Below, piece after piece: positions 18,154 through 27,045 of a DNA stretch of 64,000 bases. A program made the position numbers and the translations under genes. Below the pieces are notes generated by a model that did not search any database, was not told the origin of the DNA, and saw only the letters and a program-made list of their open reading frames with translations. The DNA is from Clostridium aciditolerans (GTDB lineage: Bacteria; Bacillota; Clostridia; Clostridiales; Clostridiaceae): NCBI RefSeq assembly GCF_016316925.1, contig NZ_JAEEGB010000018.1:273-64272 (forward strand), written 5' to 3'. Each line of letters opens with the position of its first letter. Position 1 is the stretch's first letter.

Positions 18154-20553
18154 ATGACATTTAAAACTTTATTAAGAGATAGATTTAATAATAAATTTGC
18201 GTTTTTCGACGGAGCTATGGGAACTATGCTTCAGAAAGAGGGACTTAAGGTTGGGGAGCTGCCAGAGACTCTTAATATAACAAATCCGGAAATAATAAAG
18301 AAAGTACACAAGCAGTATATTGATGCGGGTTCAGATATAGTTATTACAAACACTTTTGGAGCAAATGAATTAAAGTACAGTTCCTCTGAATACTCTATTG
18401 AGCAGGTAATTACTGCAGGAGTGAATATTGCAAGAGAAGCAGCTGGTAACAAATTAGTAGCATTAGATATAGGTCCAACTGGATTAATTATGGAACCAAC
18501 AGGTACTCTAAGCTTTGAAGCAGCTTATGAGTTGTTTAAAAAACAAGTAATAATTGGAGAAAAAGCAGGTGCGGACTTAATTTTAATAGAAACTATGTCT
18601 GACTTGTATGAAGTTAAGGCTGCTGTACTTGCAGCAAAAGAGAACAGTTCGCTTCCTGTATTTTGTACAATGACTTTTCAGCAGGATGGTAGAACTTTAA
18701 TGGGTACAGATCCAAAGACCATGGTATTTGTATTAGAGGGGTTAGGAGTTGATGCACTGGGAGTAAACTGTTCTTTGGGGCCTAAAGAACTTATGCCTAT
18801 TATAGATGAAATTCTACTATATGCATCTATTCCTGTAATGGTTCAACCTAACGCTGGTCTTCCAAGATATGATGGAGAAAAAACTGTTTATGATATAGAA
18901 CCTAATGAATTTGCTAAATATATAAGAATTATGGCACAGAAGGGTGTGCAAATTTTTGGTGGATGCTGTGGTACGAATCCTGAGTTTATAAAGGAATCAT
19001 TAAAGGCTGTAGAAGGACTACTACCTTTAGAAAGGGAGTCTAAGAACTTTACGGCAATTTGTTCTGGTACTGAAACTATAATCTTAGATGGCAAGATAAA
19101 CCTTGTTGGTGAAAGAATAAATCCTACAGGGAAAAAACGTTATAAAGAAGAACTTAAAGAAGAAGGCGTTAGCTATATACAGGCCGAGGCTGTAAAGCAG
19201 AAAGAAGAAGGAGCAGCTATTATAGGCTTAAATGTAGGTTTGCCAGAAATTGATGAAAGAAAAATGATGATTAAAGCAGTGAAAGCTATTCAAAAGGTAG
19301 TTCAGCTTCCTATTGATATTGACAGCCCCAATCCAGAAGTTTTAGAGGCAGGTGCTAGAGTTTATAATGGTAGACCAATTATAAATTCTGTAAATGGAAA
19401 AAAAGAGATTATGAAAAAGGTATTTCCTATAGTTAAAAAATATGGTGGATGCGTTATAGCTCTTACTATAGATGAAAATGGTATTCCAGATACAGCTGAA
19501 GGAAGGTTAGAAATAGCAGAAAAAATAGTTAATGAAGCTAGAAATTATGGAATAGATAAGAAAGACATAATTATTGACTGCCTTGCGCTAACTGTTTCAG
19601 CGCAGCAGAAAGAAGTTTTAGAAACTGTAAAAGCCATAAAGTTGGTTAAAGAAAAGCTTGGAGTTAAAACTGTCCTTGGAGTAAGCAATATATCCTATGG
19701 TATGCCAAGAAGAGATATATTAAATAGAACATTTCTCGCATTGGCACTTCAAGCGGGACTTGATCTACCAATTATAAACAGTGCTGATGAGGAAATGAAG
19801 GCAACAATACATGCCTTTGAAGCACTTGCAAATATAGATAAGGAAGGTAAGAATTATATCAATAAATATTCAGCTAAGGGACTTGAGACGAAAAGTGAAA
19901 AGCAAATAAAAGCTATTTCCGGGGAAAGTACTAAGGATTTAAAACGAATAATAGTTGATGGAATGGAAGAGGAAGCGGTATTAAGTACTGAAGAACTTCT
20001 AAAGACGAAAGATCCTATGGAGATAGTAAATGGATATATTATACCTGCTCTAGACTATGTAGGTGAGCAGTATGATGAAAAAGAAATATTCCTGCCACAG
20101 CTTATTCAATCTGCAGAAACTGTTAAAAAATCCTTTGAAGTCATCAAAGAAAACATGATTAAAAGCGGAAAAAACAATATAGAAAAAGGTAAGATAGTTT
20201 TAGCAACAGTTAAAGGTGATATCCATGATATTGGTAAAAATATTGTTAAAGTCCTTTTGGAAAACTACGGATTTAAAGTTATTGATCTGGGAAAAGATGT
20301 GCCGATAGAGAAAGTAGTCGAAGCTGTAAAAGAGGATAATATAAAGCTGGTAGGATTAAGTGCACTTATGACTACTACAGTTATAAATATGAAAAAAACT
20401 ATAGAGGCACTAAGAGAAAATAATCTTGATTGTAAAGTCTTCGTAGGGGGAGCTGTATTAAATGAGGAATATGCTCAAATGATTGGAGCAGATTTTTATG
20501 CAAGAGATGCAAGAGAATCGGTAAGAATTGCAGAAAAAATTTTTATAGAATAA
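18154..20553 (+). CDS. metH: Cobalamin-dependent methionine synthase, short form
   Basis: Transfers methyl from methyl-THF to homocysteine through methylcobalamin. About 799 residues: homocysteine-binding barrel with VNCSLGP and zinc ligands GGCCGTNP (around residues 1-300), pterin-binding domain beginning LVGERINPTG, then the cobalamin cap and Rossmann domain with the lower-ligand motif DIHDIGKNIV. The roughly 330-residue C-terminal SAM-dependent reactivation domain of E. coli MetH is absent, so a separate reactivating protein is expected. Start at 18154 follows GGGAGAGG; a start further upstream would overlap metF. Same operon as metF. Confidence 0.93.
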   Translation: MTFKTLLRDRFNNKFAFFDGAMGTMLQKEGLKVGELPETLNITNPEIIKKVHKQYIDAGSDIVITNTFGANELKYSSSEYSIEQVITAGVNIAREAAGNKLVALDIGPTGLIMEPTGTLSFEAAYELFKKQVIIGEKAGADLILIETMSDLYEVKAAVLAAKENSSLPVFCTMTFQQDGRTLMGTDPKTMVFVLEGLGVDALGVNCSLGPKELMPIIDEILLYASIPVMVQPNAGLPRYDGEKTVYDIEPNEFAKYIRIMAQKGVQIFGGCCGTNPEFIKESLKAVEGLLPLERESKNFTAICSGTETIILDGKINLVGERINPTGKKRYKEELKEEGVSYIQAEAVKQKEEGAAIIGLNVGLPEIDERKMMIKAVKAIQKVVQLPIDIDSPNPEVLEAGARVYNGRPIINSVNGKKEIMKKVFPIVKKYGGCVIALTIDENGIPDTAEGRLEIAEKIVNEARNYGIDKKDIIIDCLALTVSAQQKEVLETVKAIKLVKEKLGVKTVLGVSNISYGMPRRDILNRTFLALALQAGLDLPIINSADEEMKATIHAFEALANIDKEGKNYINKYSAKGLETKSEKQIKAISGESTKDLKRIIVDGMEEEAVLSTEELLKTKDPMEIVNGYIIPALDYVGEQYDEKEIFLPQLIQSAETVKKSFEVIKENMIKSGKNNIEKGKIVLATVKGDIHDIGKNIVKVLLENYGFKVIDLGKDVPIEKVVEAVKEDNIKLVGLSALMTTTVINMKKTIEALRENNLDCKVFVGGAVLNEEYAQMIGADFYARDARESVRIAEKIFIE

Positions 20554-20606
20554 TTTCTCCACTTAGGATAAAATTATATAATAATAAGGTTTTGTGGAGG
20601 ATGAAG

Positions 20607-21287
20607 ATGAACCAAAAAATAAACAAGTTTGTACCCGAGATAAAGGGAACCCTTAGAAGTAAAATGATAGACCTTCCTCAATTAATAAGATCCGCTAGCG
20701 GTATAAAGGTATTTGGTAAAAGGTTAAAATCATTTATATTCACAACAGACATAGCTGTCATAAAAAATAATAATGCTGATGCAATAATGGCAGTTTACCC
20801 ATTTACTCCTCAGCCTGTAATAACAGAAGTATTAGTGTCAGCATCTGATGTACCAGTATTTTGTGGCGTCGGCGGTGGACTTACTATGGGAAAAAGGGTA
20901 GTGAACCTAGCACTTGATGCGGAATTTAAAGGTGCTATGGGTGTAGTTGTAAACAGTCCTACATCTAATGAAGTAATACAAGCAATGAGAGATTCAATAG
21001 ATATTCCTATTATAGTTACTGTAGTGTCAGAAAATGAAGACATAAAAGGCAGAATAGAATCCGGAACAACTATATTTAATGTAGCTGCAGGCAGTAGAAC
21101 GGCGGAGGTAGTTAGAAAGATAAGAGAAAGTTATGCTGACTTTCCTATAATAGCTACAGGCGGGAAAAATGAAGAAAGTATAAGAGAAACGATAGAAGCT
21201 GGTGCTAATGCAATTTCCTACACTCCACCAAGTACAGGTGAATTATTTAAAGATACAATGATTAAATACAGAAATATGTCTAGATAA
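20607..21287 (+). CDS. Uncharacterised TIM-barrel protein in the metFH operon
   Basis: Protein of about 226 residues with no catalytic family I can name. Its layout resembles ribulose-phosphate-binding beta/alpha barrels. It has a Gly-rich segment CGVGGGLTMGKR, a conserved MGVVVNSPTSNEV, and a C-terminal IIATGGKNEESIRETIEAGANAISY typical of a phosphate-binding barrel end, followed by PPSTGELF. No signal peptide or membrane segment. GGAGG lies six bases before ATG. It starts 53 bases after metH with no terminator between, so it should be under SAM control and is a candidate accessory function for methionine or folate chemistry. Confidence 0.7.
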   Translation: MNQKINKFVPEIKGTLRSKMIDLPQLIRSASGIKVFGKRLKSFIFTTDIAVIKNNNADAIMAVYPFTPQPVITEVLVSASDVPVFCGVGGGLTMGKRVVNLALDAEFKGAMGVVVNSPTSNEVIQAMRDSIDIPIIVTVVSENEDIKGRIESGTTIFNVAAGSRTAEVVRKIRESYADFPIIATGGKNEESIRETIEAGANAISYTPPSTGELFKDTMIKYRNMSR

Positions 21288-21314
21288 ACAGGATTCTTAG
21301 TGTCTTTAGCACTT

Positions 21315-21388
21315 AGAAGTCGTTATCCAGGGGCATAGCCGCTCTTTACTCCCTAGGGAGTATTAGAGCGGGTAGCCATCGGATAAAA
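21315..21388. repeat. Family E hairpin repeat (E2)
   Basis: AGAAGTCGTTATCC and ATCGGATAAAA enclose 49 bases that form their own hairpin (CCGCTCT..CTCCC-GGGAG..AGAGCGG). The outer sequence occurs without the 49-base hairpin at 8491-8515, in the terminator loop of the citrate operon. Confidence 0.7.
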
Positions 21389-21391
21389 AAT

Positions 21392-21426
21392 GCCCTTAGA
21401 GAAATTCTAAGGCTTTTTTTATTTTT
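21392..21426 (+). terminator. Terminator of the metF-metH operon
   Basis: CCTTAGA and TCTAAGG pair as a short stem, followed by a run of seven T and a further T-rich stretch. It lies directly after the family E repeat. Confidence 0.65.
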
Positions 21427-21433
21427 TGCATAC

Positions 21434-21692
21434 AGTGGTAATAGACCGAAAGTTAGCTTATACCCCGGGCTATGTTTCCAAGCTTCAGTCCGTTAAAAAT
21501 TTTTAGTCAATCTAAAGCTTGAGTTTTAGACGACCTAAGAACCTTCGAAAAACTCGCTATGCTCAGACAACTCGAAGGTGCTAAGGTTGTCTTAAAACAC
21601 TTCACTAAGATTGACACAAAGTTTTTAAATCTACCTTCGGCTTTGGAAACATATCCCTTTGTATAAGCTAACTTTCTGGTTAATAACCCCAT
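21434..21692. repeat. Family A repeat, long form (A2)
   Basis: Outer stem GAAAGTTAGCTTATAC (21448-21463) with GTATAAGCTAACTTTC (21661-21676). Inside: GTTTCCAAGC with GCTTTGGAAAC, GTCAATCT with AGATTGAC, and ACCTTCGA with TCGAAGGT. Each paired block differs from A1 by matched changes on both arms. It sits downstream of the met operon terminator and upstream of the amino acid transporter. The short frame it contains is repeated in A1 and is not considered a gene. Confidence 0.85.
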
Positions 21693-21910
21693 AAGTGAAT
21701 TTTATCTAAATTTAAATTGATAATATTAATTATGTATGCAGTTTTTAAAAATAAGCCTTAATTATAGAGTATATATTATTATATTTATGCAATTAATATC
21801 TAAGAGATTTAAAGGAAAAATATGCGGATAAAAGTTTAAATATGCATATAATCTGTATCAATATATTAAAAATTGCAAGATTTTATTTGTGTAATATAGA
21901 AAATGGGCCA

Positions 21911-21931
21911 TTACTGTAAAAATTACAGTAA
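21911..21931. promoter_or_regulatory. Palindromic operator candidate
   Basis: TTACTGTAA-AAA-TTACAGTAA is a perfect 9+3+9 palindrome, 43 bases upstream of the -35 box of the transporter promoter. The regulator is not identified; several ATATGCA-type motifs also occur between 21730 and 21950. Confidence 0.5.
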
Positions 21932-21973
21932 ATTTACTTCTGCATAAAAAATAAATAAAATACAAAAAAGGTA

Positions 21974-22002
21974 TTGAATAATTATTACGTTATATGTATA
22001 AT
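21974..22002 (+). promoter_or_regulatory. Promoter of the amino acid ABC operon
   Basis: TTGAAT (21974-21979), a 17-base spacer and TATAAT (21997-22002) precede the permease gene by about 50 bases. The rest of 21693-22053 is AT-rich and shows no gene. Confidence 0.7.
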
Positions 22003-22053
22003 TATAATATAAATTAAGGAGTTAAAAAATTAAGTTAGAGTGGAGTGAGGGCA

Positions 22054-22704
22054 GTGGACATATTAGCAATTAAAAATACATTACCGATTTTGCTGAAGGG
22101 GAGCATAATGACGGTAGAGCTTACAGTTATTACTATAATATTTGGAACGATACTAGGGGTGTTGTTGGCGCTTTTAAAACTATCAAAGAATGTTGCACTT
22201 AGGACAATCTCTGGCTTTTATACATGGATATTTAGAGGAACTCCATTACTTTTGCAATTGTTTTTCTTTTACTATGGACTACCTTTTATAGGTATTACAC
22301 TAACGCCTTTTTCAGCAGCTGTACTTGGTCTTGGACTAAATTGTGCTGCGTATATGGCAGAGATAATAAGAGGTGGAATACAATCAATAGATAAAGGGCA
22401 GTTTGAAGCTGCAAAAGCATTAGGATTTACTTATACAGATACAATGAGAAGAATAATATTACCACAGACTTTTAAGGTGATAATACCACCTGTGGGTAAT
22501 CAGTTTATTGCAATGCTAAAGGATACATCGTTGGTATCAACAATAGCAATGGTAGAGCTTATGAGATCAGCTCAGCAAATGTATGCTACTACCTTTAAAC
22601 CAATAGAAGTATTTTTAACAGCAGGTATCTTATATCTTTTAATGACAACTATATTTACAGGAGCATTTTCACTAATGGAGAAAAAGTTAGAAGTTTATGG
22701 ATAG
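22054..22704 (+). CDS. Amino acid ABC transporter permease (polar amino acid type)
   Basis: Inner-membrane permease of about 216 residues of the HisM/GlnP family, importing polar amino acids. Visible: an N-terminal GSIMTVELTVITIIFG segment, FRGTPLLLQLFFFYYGLP, and the EAA loop EAAKALGFTYTDTMRRIILPQ that contacts the ATPase; about five membrane helices. Start at GTG 22054, eight bases after GGAG. It pairs with the ATPase gene 40 bases downstream. No substrate-binding protein gene is in this operon, so the binding protein must be encoded elsewhere. The substrate is unknown; proximity to argGH makes arginine, glutamine or a related amino acid possible. Confidence 0.88.
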   Translation: MDILAIKNTLPILLKGSIMTVELTVITIIFGTILGVLLALLKLSKNVALRTISGFYTWIFRGTPLLLQLFFFYYGLPFIGITLTPFSAAVLGLGLNCAAYMAEIIRGGIQSIDKGQFEAAKALGFTYTDTMRRIILPQTFKVIIPPVGNQFIAMLKDTSLVSTIAMVELMRSAQQMYATTFKPIEVFLTAGILYLLMTTIFTGAFSLMEKKLEVYG

Positions 22705-22743
22705 ATAACCCGTGAATTAGAGGAGATTAGAGGGGGAAATAGT

Positions 22744-23520
22744 ATGGAAAATGCAGTATTAAATAATTATATAGAGTTTAGCCCAGAGGAGTATATGATA
22801 GAGGCTACAAACTTGACTAAAAAGTTCAATGACCTTGTAGTGTTTAAAGACTTAAATGTGAAAGTGAAAAAAGGAGAAGTTCTAGTTGTTATAGGGCCAT
22901 CAGGTTCAGGGAAAAGTACTTTTTTAAGATGTCTTAACCACCTTGAAGAAATTGATTGTGGAAAAGTAGTTATTGAAGGTGAAGAGTTAAATCCTAAAAA
23001 TAAAAAGCTGCTTCGAATGATAACCACAAAGATGGGAATGGTTTTTCAAAACTTTAATTTATTTCCTCATATGACAGCATTACAAAATGTTATGGAAGCA
23101 CCGGTTGTAGTAAAAAAAGAAGAGAAAAATGAAGTGTTAGAGAGAGCGAAAAAGCTTTTTGAAAAGGTTGGCTTAGCTGATAAAATGGATTATTATCCAT
23201 CAAAGCTTTCTGGTGGACAAAAGCAAAGGGTTGCAATTGCAAGAGCCTTGGCTATGAATCCAGATATAATGTTGTTTGATGAACCTACTTCAGCGCTAGA
23301 TCCTGAGCTTGTAGGAGAAGTTTTAAATGTTATGAAAGATTTAGCAAAAGAAGGAATGACAATGGTTGTTGTAACTCACGAAATGGGCTTCGCAAAAGAA
23401 GTTGCTGATAGAGTTATATTTATGGATGGAGGAAAAATTGTAGAACAAGGAACACCTGAACAGATATTTTCACATCCAAGAGAACTAAGAACCAAATCTT
23501 TCTTAGAAAAAGTATTGTAA
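22744..23520 (+). CDS. Amino acid ABC transporter ATP-binding protein (GlnQ-like)
   Basis: ATPase of 258 residues energising the permease just upstream. All ABC motifs are intact: Walker [11 protein letters not shown]-loop [11 protein letters not shown], signature [15 protein letters not shown], Walker [14 protein letters not shown] and the switch H in [11 protein letters not shown], typical of the polar amino acid group. It has about 17 more N-terminal residues than usual. ATG 22744 is kept because it follows a GGGGG site; an internal ATG 51 bases on has GGAG only three bases before it. Confidence 0.92.
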   Translation: MENAVLNNYIEFSPEEYMIEATNLTKKFNDLVVFKDLNVKVKKGEVLVVIGPSGSGKSTFLRCLNHLEEIDCGKVVIEGEELNPKNKKLLRMITTKMGMVFQNFNLFPHMTALQNVMEAPVVVKKEEKNEVLERAKKLFEKVGLADKMDYYPSKLSGGQKQRVAIARALAMNPDIMLFDEPTSALDPELVGEVLNVMKDLAKEGMTMVVVTHEMGFAKEVADRVIFMDGGKIVEQGTPEQIFSHPRELRTKSFLEKVL

Positions 23521-23560
23521 ATTAAAAATAATCATTTAAATAAATAAGATATTAAATCGG

Positions 23561-23592
23561 ATTGAGGATGAAAATAAATTCTCATTCTCAAT
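23561..23592 (+). promoter_or_regulatory. Hairpin in the argG leader
   Basis: ATTGAGGATGA pairs with TCATTCTCAAT (one G-T pair) 30 bases ahead of argG. It lacks a T tail, so it is more likely a regulatory or processing hairpin than a terminator. Confidence 0.35.
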
Positions 23593-23620
23593 TCCTTGTT
23601 AAAAAAGGGGAGGAATTATC

Positions 23621-24823
23621 ATGAAAGATAAAGTTGTTTTAGCATATTCAGGAGGATTGGACACATCAATAATAATTCCATGGCTTAAAGAGAACTATGA
23701 TTTAGAAGTCATAGCAGCCTGTGTAAATGTAGGTCAAGAAGATAACATGGAAGAGGTTAGAGCAAAAGCTTTAAGAACTGGAGCTTCAAAAATATATATA
23801 GAAGATGTGGTAGAAGAATTTGTAACAGATTATATATTTAAAGGTATAAAAGCAGGAGCTGTATACGAAGAAAAATACTTACTTGGAACTTCTTTTGCAA
23901 GACCATTAATTGCGAAAAAATTAGTTGAAATAGCACATGCTGAAGGAGCAAAATATATAGCTCATGGAGCTACAGGAAAAGGAAATGACCAGGTACGTTT
24001 TGAGCTTGGTATAGCAGCTTTTGATCCTACAATAAAGGTAATTGCACCTTGGAGAATATGGGATATAGAGTCAAGAGAAGATGCTATAGATTATGCTAAA
24101 TCTAAGGGAGTAGAGATACCTGTAACTAAGGCAAAGATATACTCAAGAGACCAAAATTTATGGCACTTAAGCCATGAAGGCGGAGAACTTGAGAAGCCGC
24201 AAAATGAGCACAATCAAGGTATGTATCTTATGACAACTCCTCCTGAAAAGGCAAAGGATGAAGTAACTTATGTAGAAGTATACTTTGAGCAAGGAATACC
24301 TACAAAGTTAAATGGAGAGGACATAGCACCAGTAGCATTAATAGAAACATTAAACAAAATAGGCGGAGAAAACGGAATAGGAATAATTGATATAATTGAA
24401 AATAGATTAGTAGGAATGAAATCAAGAGGAGTTTATGAAACTCCAGGTGGAACAATTCTTTACGCAGCACATAAGGAACTTGAAAGATTAACTCTTGATA
24501 AGCAAACTTTCCACTATAAACAAATGGTATCACAAAAATATGGAGAATTAGTTTATGATGGATTGTGGTTTACACCATTAAAAGAAGCATTAGATGCTTT
24601 TGTAGATTCTACTCAAAAAAATGTAACAGGTTCAGTAAAATTAAAGTTATATAAAGGTAATGTAATGGTAGCAGGTATAGATACACCATATGCTCTTTAT
24701 GATGAAAGTATATCTTCCTTCGGTGCAAGTTCATATAGCCACAAAGATGCAGAAGGCTTTATAAATCTATTTGGTCTTCCGCTAAAGATTAAAGCTATGA
24801 TGGAAAAAAATAAGGAAGTTTAA
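23621..24823 (+). CDS. argG: Argininosuccinate synthase
   Basis: Cytosolic ATP-dependent ligase of 400 residues joining citrulline and aspartate, the penultimate step to arginine. The N-terminal P-loop [15 protein letters not shown] is characteristic, followed by [37 protein letters not shown] and [14 protein letters not shown]. Normal length. GGGGAGG lies before ATG. Two bases separate it from argH, so the pair is one operon; readthrough from the upstream amino acid transporter is possible because only a tail-less hairpin lies between. Confidence 0.96.
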   Translation: MKDKVVLAYSGGLDTSIIIPWLKENYDLEVIAACVNVGQEDNMEEVRAKALRTGASKIYIEDVVEEFVTDYIFKGIKAGAVYEEKYLLGTSFARPLIAKKLVEIAHAEGAKYIAHGATGKGNDQVRFELGIAAFDPTIKVIAPWRIWDIESREDAIDYAKSKGVEIPVTKAKIYSRDQNLWHLSHEGGELEKPQNEHNQGMYLMTTPPEKAKDEVTYVEVYFEQGIPTKLNGEDIAPVALIETLNKIGGENGIGIIDIIENRLVGMKSRGVYETPGGTILYAAHKELERLTLDKQTFHYKQMVSQKYGELVYDGLWFTPLKEALDAFVDSTQKNVTGSVKLKLYKGNVMVAGIDTPYALYDESISSFGASSYSHKDAEGFINLFGLPLKIKAMMEKNKEV

Positions 24824-24825
24824 TC

Positions 24826-26142
24826 ATGAAGCTTTGGGGTGGAAGATTTAAGAAGGCTGAAAATAAGCTTATGGAGGACTTTAATAGTTCTCTAAGCTTT
24901 GACAGAACACTTTATTATGAAGATATACAAGGAAGCACTGCACATGTTAAGATGCTTACTAAGTGTGGAATTTTAACAGAGGAAGAATGTAAAAGCATAT
25001 TAGAAGGATTAAATTCAATACTTTCAGATATAGAAAATGGAAACCTTGAAATAGAAGGTGACTACGAAGATATTCACAGTTTTGTTGAAATGAATCTTAT
25101 ACAAAGAATAGGTCAGGTTGGTAAAAAACTGCATACATCTAGAAGCAGAAATGATCAGGTAGCAGTAGACTTAAGACTGTATGCAAAAGGAAAAGCTTTT
25201 GAAGTGATCGAAAATATAGAAGCACTTCAAGATACAATAGTAAAACTAGGACAAGAGAATGACTGTATAATGCCAGGATATACTCATCTTCAAAGGGCAC
25301 AGGTAGTAACTTTTAAGCATCACATTATGGCTTATTACAATATGCTTATGAGAGATAAAAAGAGAGTGCTAAATGCCATTGAGATATTAGATGAAAGTCC
25401 ATTAGGATGCTGTGCATTAGCTGGAACAACTTATAATATAGATAGAAGTTTTACTGCTAAAGAATTAGGTTTTAAAAAGCCAGTAGATAATTTTTTAGAT
25501 GGGGTAAGCGATAGGGATTATGTTATAGAGTTGTTGTCCTGTTTTTCTATAATGATGATGCATTTAAGTCGCTTAAGCGAAGAGTTAATATTGTGGAGTA
25601 GTAAAGAGTTTGATTTTATTGAAATAGATGATGAATTCTCAACTGGAAGCAGCATTATGCCTCAGAAAAAGAATCCGGATGCTGCAGAACTCATAAGAGG
25701 TAAAACCGGGAGAGTATACGGATCACTCATAGCACTGCTTACCACTATGAAAGGCATTCCCCTTGCCTATAACAAGGATATGCAGGAAGATAAAGAACAG
25801 TTTTTTAACTCCTTAGATACGATATTAAGCTGTTTGAAAATTATGAGAGGTATGCTCTCCTCATTAAAAGTAAAAAAAGAAAACACTTTTAATGCAGTTA
25901 AAAAAGGATTCCTTAACGCTACAGAAGCAGCAGACTATCTTGTAAATAAAGGAATGCCTTTTAGAGATGCACATAAAGTAATAGGAGAAATAGTACTTTA
26001 TTGTGAAGGAAAAAATAAAGCTATAGAGGATATATACTTAGAGGAGCTAAAGAAATTCAGCGAATTATTTGATAAGGATGTATATGAATTTATAGACTAC
26101 AGCAATACTTTAAATAGAGGCATTAAAGTGGAGCTCAAATAA
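24826..26142 (+). CDS. argH: Argininosuccinate lyase
   Basis: Fumarase/aspartase superfamily enzyme of 438 residues splitting argininosuccinate into arginine and fumarate. The superfamily signature GSSIMPQKKNPD is intact with its catalytic serine, as are TSRSRNDQVAVDLRLY and GYTHLQRAQ. It is slightly short at the C terminus compared with enzymes of about 460 residues, but no active-site block is missing. It begins two bases after argG and ends before a strong terminator. Confidence 0.96.
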   Translation: MKLWGGRFKKAENKLMEDFNSSLSFDRTLYYEDIQGSTAHVKMLTKCGILTEEECKSILEGLNSILSDIENGNLEIEGDYEDIHSFVEMNLIQRIGQVGKKLHTSRSRNDQVAVDLRLYAKGKAFEVIENIEALQDTIVKLGQENDCIMPGYTHLQRAQVVTFKHHIMAYYNMLMRDKKRVLNAIEILDESPLGCCALAGTTYNIDRSFTAKELGFKKPVDNFLDGVSDRDYVIELLSCFSIMMMHLSRLSEELILWSSKEFDFIEIDDEFSTGSSIMPQKKNPDAAELIRGKTGRVYGSLIALLTTMKGIPLAYNKDMQEDKEQFFNSLDTILSCLKIMRGMLSSLKVKKENTFNAVKKGFLNATEAADYLVNKGMPFRDAHKVIGEIVLYCEGKNKAIEDIYLEELKKFSELFDKDVYEFIDYSNTLNRGIKVELK

Positions 26143-26174
26143 TATTGCCCCAAATTTTTATTAAATTAAATATA

Positions 26175-26216
26175 GAAAGAGGAAAGGCTTTTACAAGACT
26201 TTCCTCTTTCCCTTTT
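26175..26216. terminator. Terminator of argGH
   Basis: GAAAGAGGAAAG (26175-26186) and CTTTCCTCTTTC (26199-26210) form a perfect 12-bp stem followed by CCTTTT. The convergent minus-strand DUF378 gene may use it too. Confidence 0.85.
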
Positions 26217-26239
26217 AGAGATATTTTAAATTTTAATAA

Positions 26240-26461
26240 TTATTTAACTTCTCCTGGATCGTTAGTTCTGTCTCTATCTCTTCCGAAAAATGAAAGAGCA
26301 TATAATCCTGCTATGCCAACAAGTGCGTATACTATTCTGCTAAATGAAGACATTGTGCCGAATAATGAATCTACTAAGTTAAACTGAAAGAATCCTATTA
26401 GTCCCCAGTTTATAGCACCTATAACAACTAATATTAGTGCAATAACATCTAGTGCTCTCAT
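26240..26461 (-). CDS. DUF378 small membrane protein
   Basis: Integral membrane protein of about 73 residues, function unknown. It shows the DUF378 pattern: ALDVIALILVVIGAINWGLIG, then FNLVDSLFG and a second hydrophobic helix IVYALVGIAGLYALSFF, with a charged tail RDRDRTNDPGE. The start at 26461 is placed eight bases after GGAG; the upstream GTG lies too close to it. Monocistronic. Confidence 0.85.
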   Translation of the reverse strand: MRALDVIALILVVIGAINWGLIGFFQFNLVDSLFGTMSSFSRIVYALVGIAGLYALSFFGRDRDRTNDPGEVK

Positions 26462-26530
26462 ATTCACATCTCCTTTATAATTTTGTACAACAATAGTATT
26501 CGCAAATTTTTAAAAAATATAAGTAAAGAA

Positions 26531-26554
26531 TAAAAAAAGGGAAAAAATTTCCCT
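26531..26554 (-). terminator. Terminator of the Lrp-family gene
   Basis: On the minus strand AGGGAAA and TTTCCCT pair around a short T loop and are followed by seven T. Confidence 0.65.
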
Positions 26555-26565
26555 AAAATTATAAT

Positions 26566-27045
26566 TTATTTATCTAATATATTAAGTTCCATATTTCTAT
26601 CAATTGATTGAACTAAAGATATGAATGTATCTGTTCTCTGAATGCCTTCTACTGATTGAATTTTATTCATTAACAAGTTTTGAAGATCTGCAATGTTTTT
26701 ACAGATAACCTTTACAAAGATTGAGTATTGACCGGTAGTATAATGAAGCTCAACAATTTCTTTTACTAATTTCAATTGATCAAGTACAAAATTGTAGGAT
26801 CTAGCTTTGTCGAGATAAATTCCAATGAAGCAGCAGACATCGTAACCTAGCTTTGAATTATCCACTATAAGTTTTGTGCCTTTTATAATACCCATATCCT
26901 CCATTTTTTTCATTCTAACATGAATAGTTCCTCCACTTACATGGCATTGTCTTGCTATTTCTAAAAATGGCGTTCTTGAGTCTTTGATAAGTATATCCAA
27001 AATTTGAAGATCCAAATCGTCTAATCCGTTAACCTTTAAATTCAT
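26566..27045 (-). CDS. Lrp/AsnC family transcriptional regulator
   Basis: DNA-binding regulator of 159 residues. An N-terminal winged helix covers residues 8-60 (LDLQILDILIKDSRTPFLEIA, then VSGGTIHVRMKKMEDMGIIKG), followed by the RAM/ACT-like effector domain with IGIYLDKARSYNF and TTGQYSIFVKVICKN. Such proteins sense amino acids. Nothing here ties it to one target, though the arginine genes are 400 bases away. GAGGAG precedes ATG. It is divergent from a small membrane-protein gene across a 347-base AT-rich gap. Confidence 0.9.
   Translation of the reverse strand: MNLKVNGLDDLDLQILDILIKDSRTPFLEIARQCHVSGGTIHVRMKKMEDMGIIKGTKLIVDNSKLGYDVCCFIGIYLDKARSYNFVLDQLKLVKEIVELHYTTGQYSIFVKVICKNIADLQNLLMNKIQSVEGIQRTDTFISLVQSIDRNMELNILDK

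Noticed and set aside
26145-26387. Plus-strand frame opposite the DUF378 gene
   Set aside because: It is the antisense shadow of a recognised small membrane protein and crosses the argH terminator.
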